Source of the DNA: Oscillospiraceae bacterium
GTDB lineage: Bacteria > Bacillota > Clostridia > Oscillospirales > SIG627
Direction of reading: 5' to 3'
Assembly: GCA_015065325.1 (NCBI GenBank)
Contig: SVQO01000014.1
Location: 1 to 59,472 of the forward strand
DNA: 59,472 nt
Below are positions 1 through 7,537 of the stretch, one piece after another. Made by a program: the position numbers and the translations under genes. Position 1 is the stretch's first letter; every line of letters begins with the position of its first letter. Under the pieces are notes generated by a model, which was not told where the DNA came from, ran no database searches, and saw nothing but the letters and a program-made list of their open reading frames with translations.

Positions 1-110
1 TGCGTATTGTAGTCGTCGCTTATGATGATGAACTGCATTTTTACGAAGCGTGTGGCTTTGAAAAAAGCAAAGATGCTTCGCCGATGTTTATTACATCGTT
101 GTGGACATAA
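1..110 (+). CDS. GNAT-type acetyltransferase, C-terminal end (partial)
   Basis: An open frame runs in from the left edge (first whole codon at base 3) and stops at TAA 108-110. Its 35 residues include HFYEACGFEKSK, which matches the last conserved block of GNAT N-acetyltransferases, where an aromatic residue and the Y-x-x-x-GF element close the acetyl-CoA fold. Everything upstream, including the acetyl-CoA P-loop, is outside the window, so the substrate cannot be judged. Family assignment rests on this one short motif. Confidence 0.6.
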   Translation, partial: RIVVVAYDDELHFYEACGFEKSKDASPMFITSLWT

Positions 111-191
111 TTAATACAAATTCCAATTTATCGAACAGAGCCGGTACACTGCTTTTGGTCGTTTTTACCCCTACTTTTACACCTTTTTTAT

Positions 192-270
192 CCAAGCCGC
201 AGGCTTGGCATATGACGGAACGGATATCATACGGTAACGCCGTTATCATATCGCTTCGGTGATATATCAT
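192..270. repeat. Cluster of three intergenic hairpins
   Basis: Three stem-loops sit side by side: ccaagcc/ggcttgg (192-208, loop gca), an imperfect long stem 223-252 around taacg, and atatc/tgatat around gcttcgg (248-265). No coding frame covers them. Palindromes rich in ATATCAT/GATATA like these resemble dispersed intergenic repeats of Clostridia; that comparison is from memory. The 286 bases between the acetyltransferase stop and the next gene contain nothing else I can support. Confidence 0.5.
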
Positions 271-396
271 CGAAAGATAGCATTTTATAAAGTATCTTCC
301 TTTAGATAAGCATAGGATTCTTAGGTGAACCGGTCTACTTTAAGCTTTTTTGATTCACCTTCAAAGAAGCGCTATAATACATTTGAGAGAGCATAT

Positions 397-672
397 ATGG
401 ATTTTTTGTTTGAATTGATCTTTGAGCTTTTTGCGGAAGGAACCGTCGAATTAAGCAAGTGCACGAAGGTTCCGAAATGGATCCGATATCCCTTGATCGG
501 AATCATCGTTTTATTCTCCGCGGGAATCCTTGCCATCATCCTATTCACGGGAATTGCGATGCTGAGGTCCCTTCCCATCGTCGGAATTCTTTTCATCGTG
601 CTTGCCGTCGCACTTGCGGTCATAGCCGTTTTCAAATTCAAAAAAACGTATCTGAAACGAAAAAACAAATAG
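397..672 (+). CDS. Small two-helix membrane protein, unknown function
   Basis: The 91-residue product starts at ATG 397, preceded by a purine-rich gagaga. An in-frame GTG at 325 would add 24 residues but lacks a clear ribosome site and would read through what looks like leader sequence. After an acidic N-terminus come two hydrophobic segments, about residues 29-52 and 55-78, and a basic tail ending KKTYLKRKNK, so the tail is probably cytoplasmic. No family was recognised. The palindrome at 691-711 follows the stop and may end the transcript. Confidence 0.55.
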   Translation: MDFLFELIFELFAEGTVELSKCTKVPKWIRYPLIGIIVLFSAGILAIILFTGIAMLRSLPIVGILFIVLAVALAVIAVFKFKKTYLKRKNK

Positions 673-690
673 CGTCGAAATCTCTTTTCC

Positions 691-715
691 AATTCTACCG
701 TCGGTAGAATTTTCC
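691..715 (+). terminator. Possible terminator after the small membrane protein
   Basis: aattctaccg (691-700) and cggtagaatt (702-711) form a near-perfect palindrome separated by one base, followed by a short T tract. The loop must be taken from the stem, and the T tract is brief, so this is only a moderate terminator; it could also be an operator for the regulator gene that follows. Confidence 0.35.
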
Positions 716-784
716 CCACTCAACCAACGGTTCGTGTACTTTTTATTCCACGGCACTTATACTGTAATCAAAAGGAGAGGCTAT

Positions 785-1396
785 ATGGATCAAGTCAAAA
801 TCGGGAGATTTATTGCCGAATGCAGAAAAAGGGCGGATCTGACCCAAATGCAGTTGGCAGAAAAACTGAATATCACTGACAGAGCCGTTTCGAAATGGGA
901 AACGGGGAAATCCCTTCCCGATTCTTCCATAATGCTTGAGCTATGCCGAATTCTTGAGATCACGGTAAACGATTTACTCAGTGGGGAGGTAATCATGATG
1001 GAGAATCACGACAAAGAAATGGAAAACAAGCTGATCGAAATGCTCAGAGCAAAGGAAGAAAGTGACAGGAGGATGCTTGCCTTCGAGTGGGTGATCGGCA
1101 TTTTGTCCGTAATTCTTTTGTTGATCCCCTCCTGCATCGCATGCCTTTTTCCTATGAAGGAATGGCAACAGATCCTGGTGGTGCTTTCGGGTCTTATTCC
1201 CGCGCTCATCGGTTTCTGCTTTGCAATGAAAATCGAACAAATTGCGGGATACTATGAGTGCAGGCACTGCAAGCACAAATACGTTCCCGAATATATGGCA
1301 ACGTTTCCTGCACCTCATATCGGCAGAACCCGATTTATGAAGTGCCCGAAATGCGGCAAGCGCTCCTGGCAGAAAAAAGTGGTCGGCAAGGATTGA
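785..1396 (+). CDS. XRE-type HTH regulator with membrane helices and zinc ribbon
   Basis: The 203-residue protein starts at ATG 785 after AAAGGAGAGG. Residues 6-60 form a Cro/C1-type helix-turn-helix (LTQMQLAEKLNITDRAVSKW, then a GKSLPD turn). A charged linker with likely coiled-coil character (about 75-100) leads to two hydrophobic segments (about 105-130 and 132-155). The C-terminus carries two CxxC pairs, CRHC and CPKC, consistent with a zinc ribbon. The family includes small membrane-tethered regulators of their own or neighbouring genes. The neighbour upstream is a small membrane protein, which may be its target; that is inference. A frame extension to 734 was rejected because the ribosome site fits 785. 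Confidence 0.8.
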   Translation: MDQVKIGRFIAECRKRADLTQMQLAEKLNITDRAVSKWETGKSLPDSSIMLELCRILEITVNDLLSGEVIMMENHDKEMENKLIEMLRAKEESDRRMLAFEWVIGILSVILLLIPSCIACLFPMKEWQQILVVLSGLIPALIGFCFAMKIEQIAGYYECRHCKHKYVPEYMATFPAPHIGRTRFMKCPKCGKRSWQKKVVGKD

Positions 1397-1430
1397 TTCT
1401 TTCAAAAAGTACTTCTTGCGCAAATTTCTA

Positions 1431-1459
1431 TTGAAAAAAATCCGTTTTTATGATACACT
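1431..1459 (+). promoter_or_regulatory. Sigma-A promoter of the metallohydrolase gene
   Basis: TTGAAA at 1431-1436 and TACACT at 1454-1459 are separated by 17 bases, 36 bases before the start codon at 1495. Confidence 0.6.
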
Positions 1460-1494
1460 TTATCCGTTGATTTTTTGAAAGCAAGGAGCGTACT

Positions 1495-2340
1495 ATGAAG
1501 ATCCAATATCTTGGGACCGCTGCCGCGGAGCGAATTCCCGCAATATTCTGTAACTGTCCCACCTGTCAAAAAGCGTTGAAGCTGGGTGGGAAAAACGTAA
1601 TGACCCATTCTCAGGTACTGCTGGACGATACCCTTTTGGTAGATCTGTCCTGTGATACCTGGCATCATTTTCTCGCCTTGGGAAAAACCGTGGAAGCCAT
1701 CGGGCACGTACTGATCACCCATTCTCATTACGATCATTTTTCTCTGGACGAGCTTTTGTTTCGGTCCACGGGAATGGCAAAGGATCCCAGTGCAAAGACC
1801 CTCAATGTTTACGCCAGCGCAGACGTGATCCAAAAGATCAAGGAGCGCCTTGCCGCAAGCTCGGCAAAGAAACAATTGCAAATGGTCGGCCGTCTCACCC
1901 TGCACACACTGGAATACTACGTTCCTTCCGAGATCTGCGGTTTCACTGTGACCCCCTTCCCCGCTACTCACGCCGGTGACGAAAACGCAATGATCTTTCT
2001 CATTGAAAAGGACGGGAAAGCAATGTTTTACGGAAACGACACGGGAGTTTTCACAACGGAGATCGACGATTACCTTGCAACAAACGGAAAGCACGTAGAT
2101 CTTTTGAGCCTGGATTGCACCAAGGGAAACCAGCCCTTTCTCTACAACCATCATATGTGCATGGCAGAGGGACGAAAGATCGCAGACCGTTTTTTCAAAA
2201 AGGGGATTCTGGATCAAAGCAGTCTCCTCTATTACACGCACTTTTCCCACAACTGCGGAAACGTTCACGATGAGCTTGCGGAAATCGCAAAGCAGTACGG
2301 TTTTTCCATTACTCACGACGGATTTATCATAGAACTATAA
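1495..2340 (+). CDS. MBL-fold metallohydrolase, PhnP-like
   Basis: The 281-residue protein starts at ATG 1495 after aaggagcg. It has the metallo-beta-lactamase metal motif THSHYDHF near residue 79, an N-terminal LGTAAAERIP strand and a CNCPTC cluster near residue 19; the latter resembles the C-x-C-x-x-C of PhnP-type phosphodiesterases. Later histidines and aspartates (PATHAGD, YGNDTG, TKGN) fit the remaining metal ligands. Family members hydrolyse phosphodiesters or similar bonds in the cytoplasm; no signal peptide is visible. The gene is a single transcription unit with its own promoter and terminator. The substrate cannot be deduced. Confidence 0.85.
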   Translation: MKIQYLGTAAAERIPAIFCNCPTCQKALKLGGKNVMTHSQVLLDDTLLVDLSCDTWHHFLALGKTVEAIGHVLITHSHYDHFSLDELLFRSTGMAKDPSAKTLNVYASADVIQKIKERLAASSAKKQLQMVGRLTLHTLEYYVPSEICGFTVTPFPATHAGDENAMIFLIEKDGKAMFYGNDTGVFTTEIDDYLATNGKHVDLLSLDCTKGNQPFLYNHHMCMAEGRKIADRFFKKGILDQSSLLYYTHFSHNCGNVHDELAEIAKQYGFSITHDGFIIEL

Positions 2341-2352
2341 TACAAGCTTCGG

Positions 2353-2383
2353 GAGAGAAAGCAAAATGCTTTCTCTCTTTTTT
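2353..2383 (+). terminator. Rho-independent terminator of the metallohydrolase gene
   Basis: gagagaaagc (2353-2362) and gctttctctc (2368-2377) form a perfect 10-bp stem with loop aaaat, followed by a run of Ts. Confidence 0.9.
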
Positions 2384-2443
2384 ATTGGATCGGGCAAACA
2401 CTTGGATTTGCAAGATTTTACACCCGAAAATCGCCTGCGGGTC

Positions 2444-2472
2444 TTGTATTTTTTCTGCCGATATAATATAAT
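2444..2472 (+). promoter_or_regulatory. Sigma-A promoter of the rel operon
   Basis: TTGTAT (2444-2449) and TATAAT (2467-2472) lie 17 bases apart. A second overlapping TATAAT at 2462 has a poor spacing. The promoter is about 50 bases upstream of the rel start. Confidence 0.6.
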
Positions 2473-2522
2473 AAAGTATTATAGTAGGTGATTTGTTTCA
2501 AAAAATCAGAAAGGGTTAAAAA

Positions 2523-4724
2523 ATGGCCGCCTCAACAGAAAGACTGTTTTCAATTTTACAGGAAAGCGGAAAACGATACGATACGGAAAAGATCCAACGC
2601 GCCTTTTATTACGCAGAAGAGGCGCATCGGGGACAATTTCGCAAATCGGGTGAAGAATATATCTATCACCCTCTTTCCGTTGCGGAAATTTGTGCAGAGC
2701 TGAACCTGGACACCGACGCCATTTGCGCCGCCCTTTTACACGATATCGTGGAGGATTGCCCCGGAGCCAGCCTGGAAGGGATCAAAACCGAGTTCGGAGG
2801 TGACGTAATGGTTCTGGTAGACGGCTTGACCAAGCTCGTCGCCATCCCCTTCGAGGACAAGGAAGAGGAACACATTGAAAATCTTCGAAAGATGTTTTTG
2901 GCCATGAGCCGAGACATCCGCGTAATTCTGATCAAGCTTTGCGACCGACTGCACAACATGCGCACCCTCGCTTCCCATTTGGAAGAAAAACAGCGTCTGA
3001 TTGCATTGGAGACCATGCACGTTTACGCGCCTTTGGCACACAGACTCGGTATCCAAAGGATCAAGCAGGAGTTGGAAAGCCTTGCTCTGCAATATCTGGA
3101 TCCGATCGGCTACGAAGAGATCCGCGGATGGATCGACACAAAGTACGGCGAAAACCGTAACTTTATTGAAAACGTAAAAAAAGAGATCGGAGAAAAGCTG
3201 TCCGAACAATCTATGGAGTACTCCATCAAGGGGCGGGTCAAGAGCATTTATTCCATTTACCGCAAAATGTATCGCTCCAACAAGAGCTTCGACGAGATCT
3301 ACGATTTTTACGCGGTACGCATCATCGTAGATTCCGAGATCGCTTGTTACACGGCACTGGGTCTCATTCACGAAATGTATCACTCCATGCCCGGACGCTT
3401 CAAGGACTACATTTCCACGCCGAAGCCAAACAATTACCGTTCCCTGCATACGACTGTAATCGGAAGAGCGGGCGTCCCCTTCGAGGTTCAGATACGAACC
3501 ATGGAAATGCACCAGATCGCAGAATACGGTATTGCCGCACATTGGAAATACAAGAGCGGTCAAAAGAGCGGGGACGGAATGAACAAGAAGCTGGAGTGGA
3601 TCTCCATGCTTCTTGAGAGTGAACAGAAGTCGATGGACTCCGAGGAGTATCTGACTCCCTTGAAGATCGACATTTTTGAAGACGAGATCTTCGTCTTTAC
3701 CCCCAAGGGCGACGTAGTCACCCTGCCTACCGGCTCCTGCGGCATCGACTTTGCTTACGCCATTCACTCCGGCGTAGGAAATAAGATGGTCGGTGTCAAG
3801 ATCAACGGTGCCATTGCTCCCATCACCACGGTTCTGCAAACCGGTCAGATCGTAGAGGTTTTGACCTCATCCGCCTCCAAAGGACCCAGCCGCGATTGGC
3901 TGAAGGTGGTCAAAAGCGGAGAAGCAAAGAACAAGATCCGCGGTTGGTACAAAAAGGAAAAACGGGAAGAAAACATTCAACTGGCAAAGAGCGAGGTTGA
4001 TAAGGAATTTGAAAAGATCAGCAAGGGTCTTCCCGAGGAAGAAAAAGAGCGGATCATGCTCACCATCAGCAAGCGCCACGGTCTGGAAAGCTTGGATGAT
4101 CTTTACAACTCCATCGGCTACGGTGGCATCGCCCTTTCCAAGATCCACGTAAAGATCCGCGACGAGATCGAGCGCAGTCACGCCGCACAGACCCCCGTTG
4201 CGCTGGAGGTGACCCAAACCTCTCAGGCAGCGAAAAAGGAACTGAAAAAGTCAAGCAGCGGCGTGATCATTGAAGGTTTGGATAACTGTCAGGTAAAATT
4301 TGCAAAATGCTGTTCTCCCCTGCCGGGTGACGAGATCATCGGCTATATTACCCGTGGTTACGGGGTATCCGTACACAAGTTTTCCTGCCCTCACGCAAAA
4401 GAGGGACTTGCCAGCGCAGAGCGTGACCGTTGGATCAACGCCTCCTGGGCGCAGAACGCGGGTGAGGAAAAGGGCCATACCACCTACAACGCCACCCTTT
4501 TGCTTTTGGTTGCCGACAACATCGGCGTTATGGCGTCGATCTCCACTGCCCTTGCGGAAATGCGCATTCCCATCTCCGCCATTAACACCCAGGCTTCTGC
4601 CGCAGGGACCAGCCTTTTGACCATCACCATCGGGATCAAGGGCAGAGATCACCTGAATGCAATTCTCGAAAGATTGAAGAAAAACAAAGAAATTTTGCAG
4701 ATTCGCGTAGGAGGAGAAAAGTGA
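2523..4724 (+). CDS. rel: Bifunctional (p)ppGpp synthetase/hydrolase Rel
   Basis: The 733-residue length is normal for a long RelA/SpoT homologue. In order: an HD hydrolase domain with HDIVED (about residues 75-80); a synthetase domain with GRVKSIYSIYRKM (about 240) and YRSLHTTVIG (about 305); a TGS domain starting DEIFVFTPKGD (about 385); and a C-terminal ACT domain (about 655-730). With the HDxxED motif intact it is probably both a GTP/ATP pyrophosphokinase and a hydrolase, controlling the stringent response. The start is ATG 2523, with a weak agaaagg upstream. Its stop overlaps the GTG start of dtd, so the two are translationally coupled. Confidence 0.95.
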   Translation: MAASTERLFSILQESGKRYDTEKIQRAFYYAEEAHRGQFRKSGEEYIYHPLSVAEICAELNLDTDAICAALLHDIVEDCPGASLEGIKTEFGGDVMVLVDGLTKLVAIPFEDKEEEHIENLRKMFLAMSRDIRVILIKLCDRLHNMRTLASHLEEKQRLIALETMHVYAPLAHRLGIQRIKQELESLALQYLDPIGYEEIRGWIDTKYGENRNFIENVKKEIGEKLSEQSMEYSIKGRVKSIYSIYRKMYRSNKSFDEIYDFYAVRIIVDSEIACYTALGLIHEMYHSMPGRFKDYISTPKPNNYRSLHTTVIGRAGVPFEVQIRTMEMHQIAEYGIAAHWKYKSGQKSGDGMNKKLEWISMLLESEQKSMDSEEYLTPLKIDIFEDEIFVFTPKGDVVTLPTGSCGIDFAYAIHSGVGNKMVGVKINGAIAPITTVLQTGQIVEVLTSSASKGPSRDWLKVVKSGEAKNKIRGWYKKEKREENIQLAKSEVDKEFEKISKGLPEEEKERIMLTISKRHGLESLDDLYNSIGYGGIALSKIHVKIRDEIERSHAAQTPVALEVTQTSQAAKKELKKSSSGVIIEGLDNCQVKFAKCCSPLPGDEIIGYITRGYGVSVHKFSCPHAKEGLASAERDRWINASWAQNAGEEKGHTTYNATLLLLVADNIGVMASISTALAEMRIPISAINTQASAAGTSLLTITIGIKGRDHLNAILERLKKNKEILQIRVGGEK

Positions 4725-5194
4725 GAGCAGTACTTCAAATTACCGAAAGGGCCGTTTTAACCTGTGAAGGACAAACGGTTTCCAATTGCGGAAAAGGAAT
4801 GTGCGTGCTTTTGGGATTGCACCAAAACGATACGGAGAAGGAAGCGGACAAGGTCATTGACAAGCTTCTGAAAATGCGTATATTTCACGACGAGAACGGA
4901 AAACTCAATCTTTCCGCTTTAAAGGTTGGTGCCGACATTCTGGTAGTATCCAATTTCACTTTGTACGCCAATCTTTCCTCACGCAGACCCGATTTTCTGC
5001 AAAGTATGAAATACGAGCCTGCAAAGGCGTTATACGAATACTTTCTCAAAAAAATGCAGGATGAAGCCAACGCACTGCACGAGGAGGGTGACCCTGCCGT
5101 AACCGTATATCCCGGCGTTTTCGGCGGCGATATGAAGGTTGAGCTCGTAAACGACGGTCCCATCACCATCGTCGTGGATACGGATCAGCTGTAA
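4721..5194 (+). CDS. dtd: D-aminoacyl-tRNA deacylase
   Basis: The 157-residue protein matches DTD in length and motifs: SNFTLYAN (usually SQFTLYA) near residue 77 and NDGPITIVVDT at the C-terminus, the cross-subunit GP motif of the family. It removes D-amino acids wrongly attached to tRNA. The start is GTG 4721, within GTGA where it overlaps the rel stop; the ribosome site AGGAGGAG lies in the last rel codons. A rel-dtd order is common in Firmicutes. Confidence 0.95.
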   Translation: MRAVLQITERAVLTCEGQTVSNCGKGMCVLLGLHQNDTEKEADKVIDKLLKMRIFHDENGKLNLSALKVGADILVVSNFTLYANLSSRRPDFLQSMKYEPAKALYEYFLKKMQDEANALHEEGDPAVTVYPGVFGGDMKVELVNDGPITIVVDTDQL

Positions 5195-6607
5195 ATGGAA
5201 ATTCTGGCTTCCACCGAGGCAAAACGCCTGAACTTATACCATCTTGCTTCCCTCTTTTTTCACGGAGAAACGGAACGTTTTTCCGTGAAAGCCGAAGAAA
5301 ACGAAAACGGTGTCACCGTTTTTCTAAGCGACGGAGAAAAGACCGTGCAGGCTTCGGCAAGCTTTGACGTATCCCTTCACAAGGAGGCATCCCGTGCGCA
5401 AAATGCCGCCTTCGGACAAGCCTTCGCCGAAGCGGCAAAATTCTTTACCGAATACGTCCCGCCCTACGGGCTTTTATTTGGGGTACGCCCGGTTAAGGTT
5501 CCTGTTTTTTACCGCAAAAACGGCTTTTCCCCCGAAGAAACGAAACACATTTTGCAAAGTGAATTTTTAGTTTCCGACAGCAAAGCAAGCCTTTTGATCA
5601 GCCTTTGTGAAACTGAGCTTTCCTTTGAAAAAACGCTTTCAAATACCGATGGAATGCTGTATCTATCCATCCCCTTTTGCCCCTCCCGATGCAATTATTG
5701 CTCTTTCATTTCCTCTGCGGCACCGAATCACCTTGCCATGATTCCCGATTATCTGGAGATGCTGAAATCCGAGATCCGTAAAACCGCGCAGGTAATGAGC
5801 CGAGCAAAGAAAAAGCTTTGCGCCGTCTATATGGGTGGCGGAACTCCGGGAATCTTATCGGCAAAGCAAATGGAGGACCTGCTTTTCACCGTAAAGAACT
5901 CCTTTGATACATCTTCCTTGCGCGAATTTTGCGTAGAGATCGGAAGGCCGGATACCGTCACAGAGGAAAAGCTTGCCGTGCTGAAGAAAATAGGGGTTGA
6001 GCGCATCAGCATCAATCCGCAAACGGTAAAGAATGAGACCCTGGATCGCATCGGCCGCCGACACAGCGCCGAGGATTTTTACCGTGCCATGAGCCTTGCA
6101 AAGGAGTATGATTTCGCCTCGGTCAACTGCGATCTTATTGCAGGGCTGGAGGGAGAGACCCCCGAGGATTTTCTTGCTTCCCTGAAAAAGGTTTTGGAGC
6201 TTTGTCCTCAAGAGATCACACTGCACGCCCTTTGCCAAAAGCGCTCTGCATCGGGAAGCGAGCTTCCCGAAGAGGGAAAAAGGTGGCAGGAAGCAATGGA
6301 GCTTGCACATAAAAGCTGTATAAAGCACGGGCTTGCACCATATTATCTATACAGGCAAAAAAATGCCGCCGCAGATCTGGAAAACACGGGCTTCTCACAA
6401 AACGGGACCCTCGGTGTTTACAATCTTTCCATGATGGAGGATCTGTGCGATATTTTTGCCTGCGGAGCAGGGGCAATCGGAAAGCTTTTGCCCAAAACGA
6501 AGGGAGCGCGCATTCAACGCTTCCCCGGCTTCAAATACCCCTTCGAGTATCTGGCTCACCCCGAACGCTGTGACCGGCGGCTCGAGGAAATGCTCCAATA
6601 CCTGTAA
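5195..6607 (+). CDS. hemZ: Coproporphyrinogen III dehydrogenase HemZ (radical SAM)
   Basis: The 470-residue product begins on the base after the dtd stop. It contains the radical-SAM cluster motif CPSRCNYCSF (about residue 167), the glycine-rich MGGGTPG strand that binds SAM, and the GRPD/INPQT segments typical of HemN/HemZ oxygen-independent coproporphyrinogen oxidases. HemZ has a longer N-terminus than HemN, as here. Some family members may transfer haem or act on other substrates, so haem synthesis is the family role, not shown. No other haem-synthesis gene lies in the window. It sits in the rel operon with no gap. Confidence 0.9.
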   Translation: MEILASTEAKRLNLYHLASLFFHGETERFSVKAEENENGVTVFLSDGEKTVQASASFDVSLHKEASRAQNAAFGQAFAEAAKFFTEYVPPYGLLFGVRPVKVPVFYRKNGFSPEETKHILQSEFLVSDSKASLLISLCETELSFEKTLSNTDGMLYLSIPFCPSRCNYCSFISSAAPNHLAMIPDYLEMLKSEIRKTAQVMSRAKKKLCAVYMGGGTPGILSAKQMEDLLFTVKNSFDTSSLREFCVEIGRPDTVTEEKLAVLKKIGVERISINPQTVKNETLDRIGRRHSAEDFYRAMSLAKEYDFASVNCDLIAGLEGETPEDFLASLKKVLELCPQEITLHALCQKRSASGSELPEEGKRWQEAMELAHKSCIKHGLAPYYLYRQKNAAADLENTGFSQNGTLGVYNLSMMEDLCDIFACGAGAIGKLLPKTKGARIQRFPGFKYPFEYLAHPERCDRRLEEMLQYL

Positions 6608-6625
6608 AAGGAGATAATCTTTACA

Positions 6626-7528
6626 ATGCTGATTTTCCCCCGTGAAAACACGTTTTCTCCCAAAGGCTTGATCGAAACGGAAGAAAAAGCTTACCGCGAT
6701 CAAATTCAGCTTGCCGCAGGGCAAATTCTGGATCATAAGGTTCGCTTCGTTTTTCTGGCAGGACCCAGCTGCAGCGGAAAATCCACCACGGCGTTTTGTC
6801 TTGGAAAGGCGCTGGAGGACAAGGGGAAAAAGGTCCTCACCTTTTCCACCGACGATTTCTTTTTTGATAAGGAAAAAGCTCCGATCAATCCGGACGGCTC
6901 TCCCAATTACGACGCCTTTTCCCACACGGATTCCGCTTTGATCACCGAGACCCTCCGAAGTCTGAGCCAAGGGAACAAAACGCCCCTTCCCGGCTACGAT
7001 TTTATTACGGGAAAACGAATCCTCTGCACGCAGATGATAGATCCCCGCGAGCACGATATTTTCCTTTTGGAGGGCATTCACGCGCTCAACGACGTGATCC
7101 TTGACGGTATGCCGCCAAACGAGCCCTATCTGTGCTTTTATCTGGACGTTACAGAATCGGTGCAAAGCGAAGCGGGAGGAGGAATCTTTACCCCCGAGCG
7201 CATCCGCTTTTGCAGAAGGCTGATCCGCGACTTCAAGCATCGCGGGGCTTCCCCCAACCTGACGGAAAAGCTTTGGAGAAACGTAGTGGAGGCGGAAAAG
7301 GATATCCTCCACCCCTTCCGCAAAAACGCCTTCGGGCTGATCTCCTCCAGCTTCTCCTACGAGATCGCAGTGGAAAAGCAGGAGATCGTCACACTGCTTT
7401 CAAGCGTTACGGAAAAGGATCACATTTACCCGAGAGCCCAAAGGATCCTGGCCGATTTGCAGTACTTCCCTGCTCTTTCGGAAGCTCTGGTGCCTCAAGG
7501 CTCCGTTTTAAAGGAATTTATTGATTAA
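6626..7528 (+). CDS. Uridine kinase-like nucleoside kinase
   Basis: The 300-residue protein starts at ATG 6626 after AAAGGAGATAAT. It carries the P-loop GPSCSGKST (about residue 47), the strand FSTDDFFFD with its aspartates, and LLEGIHALND, all typical of the phosphoribulokinase/uridine kinase family. Clostridial nucleoside kinases of this group are usually near 550 residues, with a TGS and ThrRS-like N-terminal half; that half is missing here, so only the kinase part remains. It probably phosphorylates a nucleoside with ATP or GTP. It lies 18 bases after hemZ in the same operon. Confidence 0.8.
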   Translation: MLIFPRENTFSPKGLIETEEKAYRDQIQLAAGQILDHKVRFVFLAGPSCSGKSTTAFCLGKALEDKGKKVLTFSTDDFFFDKEKAPINPDGSPNYDAFSHTDSALITETLRSLSQGNKTPLPGYDFITGKRILCTQMIDPREHDIFLLEGIHALNDVILDGMPPNEPYLCFYLDVTESVQSEAGGGIFTPERIRFCRRLIRDFKHRGASPNLTEKLWRNVVEAEKDILHPFRKNAFGLISSSFSYEIAVEKQEIVTLLSSVTEKDHIYPRAQRILADLQYFPALSEALVPQGSVLKEFID

Positions 7529-7537
7529 GGAGACGTT

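Noticed and set aside
734-784. N-terminal extension of the HTH regulator
   Set aside because: The ribosome site AAAGGAGAGG fits ATG 785, and the added residues do not match any HTH protein.
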